Below are positions 24,128 through 30,913 of a DNA stretch of 30,913 bases, in pieces. The position numbers and the translations under genes were made by a program. The notes beneath the pieces were generated by a model that saw only the letters and a program-made list of their open reading frames with translations, was not told the DNA's origin and searched no databases. The stretch is from assembly GCF_046533115.1 (NCBI RefSeq), contig NZ_JAJQRC010000036.1:1-30913 (forward strand), written 5' to 3'. This DNA comes from JAIRMO01 sp046533115 (GTDB lineage Bacteria > Spirochaetota > Spirochaetia > Treponematales > Breznakiellaceae). The stretch's first letter is position 1, and every line of letters begins with the position of its first letter.

Positions 24128-24391
24128 TGTAGTTTTTTAACAAAAAACATAGCGGCCCGGCGCCTTGCCAAGCCGCACTCTATATCGGGGCTCTAGAAAG
24201 AGGGACCCCGGGGCAGTTATACCACTCGCAAAGTTGTTACTGCCACCGGGGCTTGCACTTAAGCATTGTTAATTATAGCCGAGCCCGGCAAATATTACAA
24301 TGCGTAAGTCCTCTTTTTAAGCTCCGGCGTCGTATGACGCCGGAGACGCCCGGGATTTTATCTCGGGCGTATATTTTTTAAGGAGGACTCT
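24128..24391 (+). promoter_or_regulatory. Structured 5' leader, possible cis-regulatory RNA
   Basis: A ~264-base untranslated leader with a chain of strong hairpins. Stem 24206-24217 pairs with 24239-24251 (12 pairs, one bulged A). CTCCGGCGTC (24322-24331) pairs perfectly with 24336-24345 around a GTAT loop. Directly after it 24346-24355 pairs with 24361-24370 (10 pairs, one G-U) and is followed by six T (24374-24379), a terminator-like shape. AGTCCTCTTT (24307-24316) can pair with AAGGAGGACT (24380-24389), covering the Shine-Dalgarno sequence and closing a junction around both hairpins. The fold suggests attenuation or translation control. I do not recognise a known riboswitch class. Confidence 0.6.
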
Positions 24392-26359
24392 ATGAAAAAG
24401 AGTCTTATTTTCGGATTTATTGCGGTACTATCCGCAGCGCTCCTGTTTACCGGCTGCAGCCAGGCTACGGACAGCGCGGGGACAACCTCGATATCGATCG
24501 GGGGCTGGTTAGTGGACTTTGAGGTAGATACTGAACAGGAACTCCTCGATGCCTTTGAGAATGACGATTACAAGGTCATCGGCGTTGTCGGTAGCGGCTC
24601 CACCCTAAAAATCGGCTATAAAACCGGTAGTGCCCTCAGTGATCTTAATGTGATACCGGCGGACAAGACCGTGGTCCTTTTCACGGAAGTAACCCCCGGC
24701 CCTACCCTTACGGTCGAGGGGAAGCTGATCGTGGAAGGCGGGGGCAATCTGGCGGCATCGTTTGGCGCCGCAGAGGTTGCGGTTACGCCCACCGGCCAGA
24801 TTCAGGTTATCAACGGCACCCTGACGGTGAACGGACCGGCGGCGGTCCACGGCTCTCCCTATGACGATGAGATCTTCGGTACGCCCCGGCTCGTATTCGC
24901 CGGCGGTACCCTGGCCATAAGCGGGCCTACTGCCACGTTTGCGGATGTGAAAGAAGCCCTTACCTGGGTTCCCCATGGCCAGGTTACCATCGCCAATCTT
25001 ATCGAGCCGATTAAACCCAGCGTTCTGACGAAGATCCAGCCCCAGACCACCGCGGTTCGCCGCTTAACCATAACGGCCAAGCTGGCATCGAGCCTGGAGA
25101 CCATAGAGACGGAGACCGAACTCATCGTTCCCCCGGGCCTAACCTTTACCACGGATGACCCCCTCCTTACCGTTACCAAACTTGACGTGAGGGGTAATCT
25201 TACCTTAAACGAGGCCTTTTTAGCGAGAATTACGGACCTCACCGTGTCAGGTACCCTGGCCGCCACCAAGGCGACCTATAGCAAGGTTAAGACGCTGACG
25301 GTGAACAGTTCCTTTCTTGTCCCCACCGCGTCCTTCCCCGCCCTGGAGGACCTCATCGTGAGCAGCGGCGGGGCCTTCACCGGCAGTACACTTGGAACTG
25401 CTGATTCTGAAAACGGCATCGGCCTTGCGATCGCGCCCAAGGGCAGCGTAACGGTCACCCAAATTAACAGCCTCAGGACTTCGACGATACAAGGCTCCTT
25501 GACCGCCACGGGTTTCACCCCCTATGCTCCCACCCCTGCGCTCACCGATCCTTCCCAGCTTAGGGTGGCTCCGGGTGGTTCCATCAACGGCATCAACTTC
25601 CCGGAACAGGTTATCGTAACCGCGCTGGGGGATGTCAATTCCGTTACCATCGATGATTTCACCGTTCCTGAGGATCAGGGCCTCATCATCCCCGCATTGA
25701 AGACCCTCGTCATTGGCGCGGGAAAGACCCTTACCTATGATGGGCAGGTTACCATTGCGGCTACCGGAAACCTGGTATTGGCAACGGGTACTGCCAGTGT
25801 CGGGAAAATCCTTGGTACCGGCAGCATAACCGCAGGTGTAACCACCATCAACGGTGCATGGGAAGCAGTGGGTGCGGATGGCGGCAAAGTGACCATCCTG
25901 AGCGCGGCTACCGGTGCGACCATAGCTGCCACGGCTCCTGCCACCGGCCTGAAAGCCAGCGCTGCAGGTGCGAAGATCACCCAGGGGGCGTTGGCGAGTA
26001 ACAACCTTGTCATCGCAGCCGACACCACTATTGATCTTGCCGGCACCGATGCTGCGGCGGTAGGTAAACTCATCTTAACCGGTAGTGCGACACCAGCGAA
26101 TGTCGGTTCAGTCCAGCTTGCCGTCACTAACGGTATTATAAAGGCTGGTGCAAACCCCTCTCTAACTACTGCATATAGCAACGGGGCTAAAATTGGCGAC
26201 AAGGCGGTTACGAAAGGAACAAATACAAGCCTTTATACCGTTGCTAATACCGACGCCCCCGGTAAATTTGGGGGCATAAAAACCGCCACCTCGGCTGACA
26301 CGCTCACGGCTGGTACAGACACCGTTGAAATTGACAGCACCCAGGACGTTACTACTTAA
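24392..26359 (+). CDS. Beta-rich surface lipoprotein
   Basis: A 655-residue protein. ATG 24392 has a strong AAGGAGG site. The N-terminus is a lipoprotein signal (hydrophobic core, then LLFTGC with Cys at 22). The rest is low in charge and Cys-free after the lipobox, and rich in Thr, Ala, Val and Gly. It consists of irregular units of short beta-strands (PTLTVEGKLIVEGGGNL, GQIQVINGTLTVNGPAAV, LTVSGTLAATKATY, TLVIGAGKTLTYDGQVTIA), typical of a solenoid or autotransporter-like passenger. No catalytic motif is visible. It is likely anchored in the outer membrane and surface-exposed, perhaps an adhesin or S-layer-like protein; this is inferred from composition. It is monocistronic, with its own structured leader and a terminator-like hairpin after it. 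Confidence 0.8.
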   Translation: MKKSLIFGFIAVLSAALLFTGCSQATDSAGTTSISIGGWLVDFEVDTEQELLDAFENDDYKVIGVVGSGSTLKIGYKTGSALSDLNVIPADKTVVLFTEVTPGPTLTVEGKLIVEGGGNLAASFGAAEVAVTPTGQIQVINGTLTVNGPAAVHGSPYDDEIFGTPRLVFAGGTLAISGPTATFADVKEALTWVPHGQVTIANLIEPIKPSVLTKIQPQTTAVRRLTITAKLASSLETIETETELIVPPGLTFTTDDPLLTVTKLDVRGNLTLNEAFLARITDLTVSGTLAATKATYSKVKTLTVNSSFLVPTASFPALEDLIVSSGGAFTGSTLGTADSENGIGLAIAPKGSVTVTQINSLRTSTIQGSLTATGFTPYAPTPALTDPSQLRVAPGGSINGINFPEQVIVTALGDVNSVTIDDFTVPEDQGLIIPALKTLVIGAGKTLTYDGQVTIAATGNLVLATGTASVGKILGTGSITAGVTTINGAWEAVGADGGKVTILSAATGATIAATAPATGLKASAAGAKITQGALASNNLVIAADTTIDLAGTDAAAVGKLILTGSATPANVGSVQLAVTNGIIKAGANPSLTTAYSNGAKIGDKAVTKGTNTSLYTVANTDAPGKFGGIKTATSADTLTAGTDTVEIDSTQDVTT

Positions 26360-26410
26360 TTCGCCGGTATCGGCTCCAGGCGGTGCAGCCGGATAATCCC
26401 GGCAGCCCGC

Positions 26411-26472
26411 CCGGTTACCAAACCGGCTTAGAACCCATCAAGAGGCCGCTCAAAACCCTGGTTTTGGCGGCC
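26411..26472 (+). terminator. Probable terminator hairpins after the beta-rich lipoprotein gene
   Basis: CCGGTT/AACCGG (26411-26426) is followed by a long stem, 26444-26457 with 26460-26472 (13 pairs, one bulged T, loop of two bases). It is followed by TTATAAAT rather than a full T run, so termination strength is uncertain. Confidence 0.5.
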
Positions 26473-26515
26473 TTATAAATGTATCATCACCGCAACCGGC
26501 CCATACAGCCTTCCA

Positions 26516-26890
26516 CCCAATTCGGCTGAAGCCCTCTTCCCTATCCCAACACCCGCAGGTTAGCCCTTGCCGGCGAAGCCCGGCGGGGAATTACGCCCCG
26601 CTCACGGCTCTGGAATCCCCCGCGGTAACAGACCGTTTACGGGCTGTTACCGCGGACTCTACAGGTTGGGCGTAAAACCCCCTCCCGCCCAATTCGGCTG
26701 AAGGCCTCTTACCCACCCCGGCACCCGGCAGTTTAGCCATGCCGGCGAAGCCCGGCGGGGAATTACGCCCCGCTCACGGCTCTGGAATTCCCCGCGGTAA
26801 CAGACCGGCTACGGGCTGTGGACGCGGACTCTACAGGTTAGTGAGCGGGGCGTAATTCCCCGCCGGGCTTGCTTAGCCAAGCCTAACCTG
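26516..26890. repeat. Palindromic repeat family C, one and a half copies in tandem
   Basis: Two units in a row. Unit 1 (26516-26668) has a left arm and a core with a perfect 12-base hairpin (26620-26631 with 26644-26655). Unit 2 (about 26690-26890) has left arm 26748-26777 and right arm 26841-26870, perfect inverted repeats of 30 bases around a 63-base core. The same element starts the window (1-165). It lies just upstream of the phosphodiesterase promoter. Confidence 0.85.
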
Positions 26891-26912
26891 CCGGAACAGA
26901 TTCATAAAAAAC

Positions 26913-26941
26913 TTTACAGGACCGGAAAATGGCAGTAAAAT
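26913..26941 (+). promoter_or_regulatory. Promoter of the ugp-like operon
   Basis: TTTACA at 26913-26918, a 17-base spacer and TAAAAT at 26936-26941, each one base off consensus. The preferred ATG (26949) is eight bases after the -10, so the transcript would begin at or next to the start codon. Confidence 0.6.
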
Positions 26942-26948
26942 GATAATT

Positions 26949-27728
26949 ATGGGGAAAATTTTGAATCTTGCCCATAGAGGCTTTAGCGGAAAATATCCGG
27001 AAAACACCCGGCGGGCCTTCCTCGCGGCCATTGATGAGGGGCGATGCGACGGTTTTGAGTCGGATGTACACCTTTCCGCCGATGGGGAACCGGTGATCAT
27101 CCATGACGCGGTACTAGGACGGACCAGCACCGGTTCCGGGACAGTGGGGGACCATCGGTTTTCGGCCCTGCGGGAGTTGGACATCGGTTCCTGGAAGGGA
27201 ACGGAATTTGCCGGGGAGCGGATCCTCCACCTGGACGAGCTGCTGGAAATCGTGCTGGAACATCATATCGTCCTGAATCTGGAAGTCAAAAACTATGAGG
27301 TGTTTTATCCAGGGATTGAAGAAAAAGTCATCGGCCGTATAAAGGCCCTGGGCGCGGAAAAGGCGGTTTTTCTTTCTTCCTTTAATCATATTTCCATGAA
27401 AAAATGCAAGGAAATTGACCGGACTATCCGGACCGGTCTTTTGTACGGCTATCCCCTGCTGGATGCCGCCGCCTATACCCGCAGTCATGGGATAGACGCC
27501 ATTCATCCCCGGGTCAGTTGTCTGGCATACAGCCCGGATCTGACCAGGCAGGCCCATGAAATGGGGCTCGCGGTGCATGTCTGGACCGCCAACACGGAGG
27601 AAGAAATGGCGTTCTGCATTGAACAGGGGGTGGACAGCATTATTTCCAATTATCCCGACAAACTGGGGGCCCTCTTGGCGGGGAGCCAGCAGCAACCCTT
27701 TTGTTCGATAGTATCCAAGGGAGGTTGA
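26949..27728 (+). CDS. ugpQ: Glycerophosphodiester phosphodiesterase
   Basis: A 259-residue GDPD-family enzyme. It hydrolyses glycerophosphodiesters to glycerol 3-phosphate and an alcohol. The TIM-barrel active site is visible: H9-R10 in AHRGFSGKYPENT, E37 and D39 in GFESDVHL, H52 in VIIHD, and E/K in LNLEVKNYE; near the end HVWTANTEEEM and GVDSIISNYPD are typical. I prefer ATG 26949 over ATG 26940 because the latter overlaps the -10. No ribosome site precedes either. No signal peptide is seen, so it is cytoplasmic like UgpQ. It is first in an operon, eight bases before the first permease, so it probably processes diesters imported by the transporter. Confidence 0.92.
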   Translation: MGKILNLAHRGFSGKYPENTRRAFLAAIDEGRCDGFESDVHLSADGEPVIIHDAVLGRTSTGSGTVGDHRFSALRELDIGSWKGTEFAGERILHLDELLEIVLEHHIVLNLEVKNYEVFYPGIEEKVIGRIKALGAEKAVFLSSFNHISMKKCKEIDRTIRTGLLYGYPLLDAAAYTRSHGIDAIHPRVSCLAYSPDLTRQAHEMGLAVHVWTANTEEEMAFCIEQGVDSIISNYPDKLGALLAGSQQQPFCSIVSKGG

Positions 27729-27736
27729 GTACCGCA

Positions 27737-28606
27737 ATGCTGCGTAAAAAGAATTTCAAGGCGGCGCCGTATCTTTTCCTTATGCCCTGCCTGCTTGTTT
27801 TCGGCATATTTGTGTTTTTCCCCTTTGCAAAAACCGTGTTGTATTCCTTCACCCTGACCAACAGCCGGGGAAAGCCGGTGGAATTCGTGGGCCTGGAAAA
27901 TTACCTCAAACTGTTTACCAGCCCCGCCTTTTACAACAGCCTGAAGGTTACCCTTCTTTTCGCTCCCCTGGTCTGTATCCCGACCCTGGTAGTCTCGTAT
28001 ATTCTCGCCGCCCTGGCCAATGCCAAAGTGAAGGGGGGCCAGGTCTATGAGGTGATGTACTCCCTCCCCATGGCGGTGGCTTCCGCGCCGGCGGCGGCGA
28101 TCTGGTTTATCCTGCTCACCTCCGGCAGAAGCGGGGTGGTGAATTTCCTCCTGGGTACGGAAATACGGTGGTTTCTGGACGCCAAATTCGCTCTTTTAGG
28201 GGTGGCCTTTGTGACGGTCTGGCTGAACATCGGCGCGGGGTTTATCTTCCTGCTTACGGGATTCCGCAATGTTCCCGATGAGCTTATCGAAAGCGCCTGG
28301 CTCGACGGGGCGGGGTACTTTAGGCGGCTTTTCAGCATCATCACCCCCCTGGCGTCTCCCCAGATCTTTTTTGTCGTTTTCCTGAACATTATCGTATCCT
28401 TCCAGGCCTTTGCCCAGATACGGCTCCTTACCCAGGGAGGGCCCAGCTATTCTACCAACGTACTGGTCTATTCGATTTATCAGGCGGCGATCCGGGAGTC
28501 CCGGTTTGAAACGGCCTTTGCCCAGTCCATGGTCCTCTTTTTCATCATTCTGGGGATCACCCTTATCCAGTTTAAAACCGAAGACAGGATGGTGTTCTAT
28601 CAATGA
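27737..28606 (+). CDS. ugpA: ABC transporter permease, UgpA-like
   Basis: A 289-residue integral membrane protein with about six hydrophobic spans (first PYLFLMPCLLVFGIFVFFPF). The inner-membrane-component loop for the ATPase reads ESAWLDGAGYFRRLFSIITP, the EAA-type motif of carbohydrate-uptake (CUT1) permeases. ATG 27737 has AAGGGAGG 12 bases upstream, rather far; a TTG at 27701 in the previous gene is less likely. It overlaps the second permease by four bases. The Ugp assignment rests on the neighbouring phosphodiesterase and UgpB-like protein; a sugar substrate is possible. Confidence 0.85.
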   Translation: MLRKKNFKAAPYLFLMPCLLVFGIFVFFPFAKTVLYSFTLTNSRGKPVEFVGLENYLKLFTSPAFYNSLKVTLLFAPLVCIPTLVVSYILAALANAKVKGGQVYEVMYSLPMAVASAPAAAIWFILLTSGRSGVVNFLLGTEIRWFLDAKFALLGVAFVTVWLNIGAGFIFLLTGFRNVPDELIESAWLDGAGYFRRLFSIITPLASPQIFFVVFLNIIVSFQAFAQIRLLTQGGPSYSTNVLVYSIYQAAIRESRFETAFAQSMVLFFIILGITLIQFKTEDRMVFYQ

Positions 28607-29430
28607 GCGAAAAGAGAACGCGCCAAAACGCCCTTTCGTTTACCCTGAAACTGATCATCGGCCTTATCATTGTTTCGCCCATCCTCTTTGGATTTTCCTT
28701 CAGTTTTATGTCACCTGCGGAACGGGCGGAGATCCCTCCCCATCTGCTGCCCCAGGAACCGGTAACCTATACCTATGAACGGGCGGTCGGCCAGGTCCCG
28801 ATTATCAGGTTCATGGCGAACAGCCTCATCGTATGCGCCATCATCATTGCCGGGCAGATCATCACCTGCGGTTTTGCCGCGTATGCCTTTGCTTTTTACC
28901 GGTTCCGGGGGAACAAACTGATTTTCATGATTATTTTGTCCACCATGATGATCCCTGCGGACGCCATCATCATTGCCAATTACCTCACCATTTCCCAATT
29001 CCGTTTGTACGACACCTATACGGGCCTGGTGGCCCCCTATTTAAGCTCCGCCATGGGGATCTTCCTGATGCGCCAGTTTTTCCTCACCATCCCCCGGGAA
29101 CTTCACGAGGCGGCGATCATCGACGGATGCCGGGACCTCAGGTTTCTGTTCAATATCGTGATCCCCATTTCCAAGCCGGTAATCGCCTCGCTGAGTGTAT
29201 ACATATTCATCCAGACTTATAACCAGTTTCTCTGGCCCCTGCTGGTGACCAATTCCAACCGGATGCGGACTGTCCAAATCGGTATGAGTATTTTGAAGGA
29301 GGCGGAGATTGTGGACTATGGGGTTGTCCTGGCGGGGGCGGTACTAATTCTGATCCCCTCGGTACTGGTATTTGTTATCGGACAGAAATATATGGTAAAG
29401 GGTATGACCGCCGGAGCGGTGAAAGGATAA
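28603..29430 (+). CDS. ugpE: ABC transporter permease, UgpE-like
   Basis: A 275-residue membrane protein of the MalG/UgpE type with about six spans (LIIGLIIVSPILFGFSFSF at the start). The EAA loop is EAAIIDGCRDLRFLFNIVIP. It is the second channel subunit and starts inside the stop of the first permease (ATGA). The segment NQFLWPLLVTNSNRMRTVQIG is typical of this subunit. It is followed 51 bases later by the binding-protein gene. Confidence 0.87.
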   Translation: MSEKRTRQNALSFTLKLIIGLIIVSPILFGFSFSFMSPAERAEIPPHLLPQEPVTYTYERAVGQVPIIRFMANSLIVCAIIIAGQIITCGFAAYAFAFYRFRGNKLIFMIILSTMMIPADAIIIANYLTISQFRLYDTYTGLVAPYLSSAMGIFLMRQFFLTIPRELHEAAIIDGCRDLRFLFNIVIPISKPVIASLSVYIFIQTYNQFLWPLLVTNSNRMRTVQIGMSILKEAEIVDYGVVLAGAVLILIPSVLVFVIGQKYMVKGMTAGAVKG

Positions 29431-29481
29431 TTGCGGATAAAAAGGTTTTGTATAAAACCTGAAAATATTGAGGAGGAAATT

Positions 29482-30795
29482 ATGAGAAAAGTGATGGTTG
29501 CTTTGCTGGTGTTATTTTTAACCGGCGCCATGGTCTTTGCCAGTGGGGCCGGCCAGCAGGGGGCGGGTTCCAAGACTACGGTGGTGTTGTGGCATTCCAT
29601 GGGCGGAAAAGTCGGGGAAGCTTTGAACAAATTAATCAACGATTTTAATGCGTCCCAGGATAAAATCGTCGTGGAAGGACAGTTTCAGGGCAGTTATGAT
29701 GATATGATCGCCAAGATCCGGGCAACCCCCCAAGGTTCCGGGCCGGATGTGATGCAGCTCTACGATATCGGCAGCCGCTGGGCCGTTGATTCGGGGTATC
29801 CCTTAAAGATGCAGGATTTTATCAATAGGGATAAGTACAATATCTCCGACTATGAGCCGAATATCCTGGCCTACTACACCCTGGACGGCGTACTTCACTC
29901 CATGCCCTTTAACTGCTCGTCGCCGGTGATCCTCTACAACAAGGAAGCCCTGGCAAAAACGGGGCTGGACCCGAAAACCGCCTTTGCCACCATGGACGCC
30001 TGCCGTGAAACCGGCAAAAGGCTGAAGGAAGTCACGGGGCTAAGCGGCTCCTTTACCAATTACAGCTGGGTTTTTGAACAACTGGTCTCCATTCAGGGCA
30101 AGGATCTTCTGGATAACGGTAACGGCCGCAAGGGACGGGCCACCAAAATCGTCGGTACCGATGCCCTGCTCAATATCTTTACCAAGCTGCGGGCAATTTA
30201 CAACGAGCCTTCCAACATACTCTTTGGCAAGGGCACGACCGAATCGAAAATCCAGTTTGCCAACGGCAGCACCATGGGCTACATCGTTGATTCCTGTTCC
30301 GTCTATTCAGACGCCACCGCCGCGGCGGGAGGTAAATTCTCCGTGGGCTTTGCCCCGGTCCCCAAGGTTAACCCCAATGATACCGGCGGCGTTTCCGTGG
30401 GCGGCGGTTCCCTCTGGCTTATGGACAACGGCGATTCCAAACGGGCGGACGCGGCCTGGGAATTTGTCAAATATGTAACCTCCGCGGAAAAGCAGGCCCA
30501 GTGGTCCATGGATACGGGGTATCTTCCCATCAGGCGGTCCTCGGTGGATCTGCCGGCGTATCAGAATTACCTCAAGAACGTGAACCCCGAACTGATCATC
30601 GCCATTGAGGCCCTGAGGAATTCCAAGCCCGCCTATGCGGGGAGCGTCATGGGGGTGTTTACCAAGGCCCGGGTTATTATCGAAAACGAGGTGGAAACCA
30701 TGGCCAATAACCCTTCGGTTACCCCCCAGCAGGTGGTGGACCGGATTGTCAGCCAGATCAACGAGGAGATCACCCTGTATAACCGGACCAATTAG
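29482..30795 (+). CDS. ugpB: ABC transporter substrate-binding protein, UgpB-like
   Basis: A 437-residue exported protein. ATG 29482 follows GAGGAGG; a longer TTG frame is rejected. The signal peptide (VALLVLFLTGAMVFA) has no lipobox Cys, so a soluble periplasmic protein is predicted. The mature N-terminus (VVLWHSMGGKVGEALNKLIN, then FQGSYDDMIAKIRA) matches the extracellular solute-binding family 1 and resembles UgpB, which binds glycerol 3-phosphate and glycerophosphocholine. Its length is close to E. coli UgpB. It is last in the operon ugpQ-A-E-B; no ugpC-type ATPase gene is present in the window, so the ATPase may lie elsewhere or be shared. Confidence 0.88.
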   Translation: MRKVMVALLVLFLTGAMVFASGAGQQGAGSKTTVVLWHSMGGKVGEALNKLINDFNASQDKIVVEGQFQGSYDDMIAKIRATPQGSGPDVMQLYDIGSRWAVDSGYPLKMQDFINRDKYNISDYEPNILAYYTLDGVLHSMPFNCSSPVILYNKEALAKTGLDPKTAFATMDACRETGKRLKEVTGLSGSFTNYSWVFEQLVSIQGKDLLDNGNGRKGRATKIVGTDALLNIFTKLRAIYNEPSNILFGKGTTESKIQFANGSTMGYIVDSCSVYSDATAAAGGKFSVGFAPVPKVNPNDTGGVSVGGGSLWLMDNGDSKRADAAWEFVKYVTSAEKQAQWSMDTGYLPIRRSSVDLPAYQNYLKNVNPELIIAIEALRNSKPAYAGSVMGVFTKARVIIENEVETMANNPSVTPQQVVDRIVSQINEEITLYNRTN

Positions 30796-30835
30796 CGGAC
30801 TAAAAATGTTGAAACAACCATAAGGACCCGCGCAA

Positions 30836-30912
30836 GAATAAAATGCAGGGCATTTTATTCTAATTGCTTACGCAATAAAGAAACAACATGACCATTCGGT
30901 CATGTTGTTTCT
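30836..30912 (+). terminator. Hairpin series ending the ugp-like operon
   Basis: Three hairpins in a row: 11 pairs (30836-30846 with 30850-30860), a small ATTGC/GCAAT (30863-30876), and a perfect 15-pair stem (30879-30893 with 30898-30912, loop ATTC) running to the window edge. The first, ending in TTTTATTC, and the last, ending in TTGTTTCT, both resemble intrinsic terminators; what follows is not visible. Confidence 0.65.
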
Positions 30913-30913
30913 G

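Noticed and set aside
24128..24391. Leader as a known riboswitch class or T-box
   Set aside because: I recognise no conserved aptamer or specifier motif; kept as an unclassified structured leader.

Overview
The window looks like a chromosomal segment of a GC-rich spirochaete, most likely a treponeme of the termite-gut type. This is inferred from gene style (an Ala-Ser-Gly signal-peptide substrate-binding protein, CsgG/LpoB-like lipoproteins, a YmdB phosphodiesterase, a glutamine-dependent NAD synthetase) and from gene-poor gaps packed with palindromic repeats. No rRNA, tRNA, CRISPR array, transposase or phage structural gene was seen.

Layout. Positions 1-165 hold part of a palindromic repeat (family C). 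Positions 229-3008 are a two-gene operon: a secreted LamG/fibronectin-III protein and a TPR protein. Positions 3274-13773 hold an unusual block: a SNF2-family helicase translationally coupled to a 644-residue protein of unknown function, converging on a giant DUF4132 (MolR/YehI-like) protein preceded by a small unknown protein. The helicase pair is bracketed by direct copies of a repeat plus the 3' end of the DUF4132 gene; the left copy is a gene relic. An AT-rich MazE/MazF toxin-antitoxin pair (13942-14516) lies just beyond the block. Positions 14594-17342 carry a probably truncated DUF4838-like protein, a small conserved-looking protein and YmdB, and this stretch is flanked by an inverted repeat. 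NAD synthetase follows (17831-19558).

On the minus strand, 23418-20146 encodes a CsgG/LpoB-like lipoprotein followed by a protein with a von Willebrand A domain, a YfaP-like domain inserted in it, and a C-terminal CsgG-like domain. A beta-rich lipoprotein (24392-26359) is preceded by a long, highly structured leader with a terminator-like hairpin and a helix that can mask its ribosome binding site. The right end is a ugp-like operon: glycerophosphodiester phosphodiesterase, two ABC permeases and a UgpB-like binding protein, with no ATPase inside the window.

Main points of interest: the helicase/DUF4132 block with its relic and direct repeats; the structured leader at 24128-24391; three start codons placed so close to good -10 elements that leaderless transcripts are predicted; the domain-inserted VWA protein; and several distinct families of palindromic intergenic repeats.
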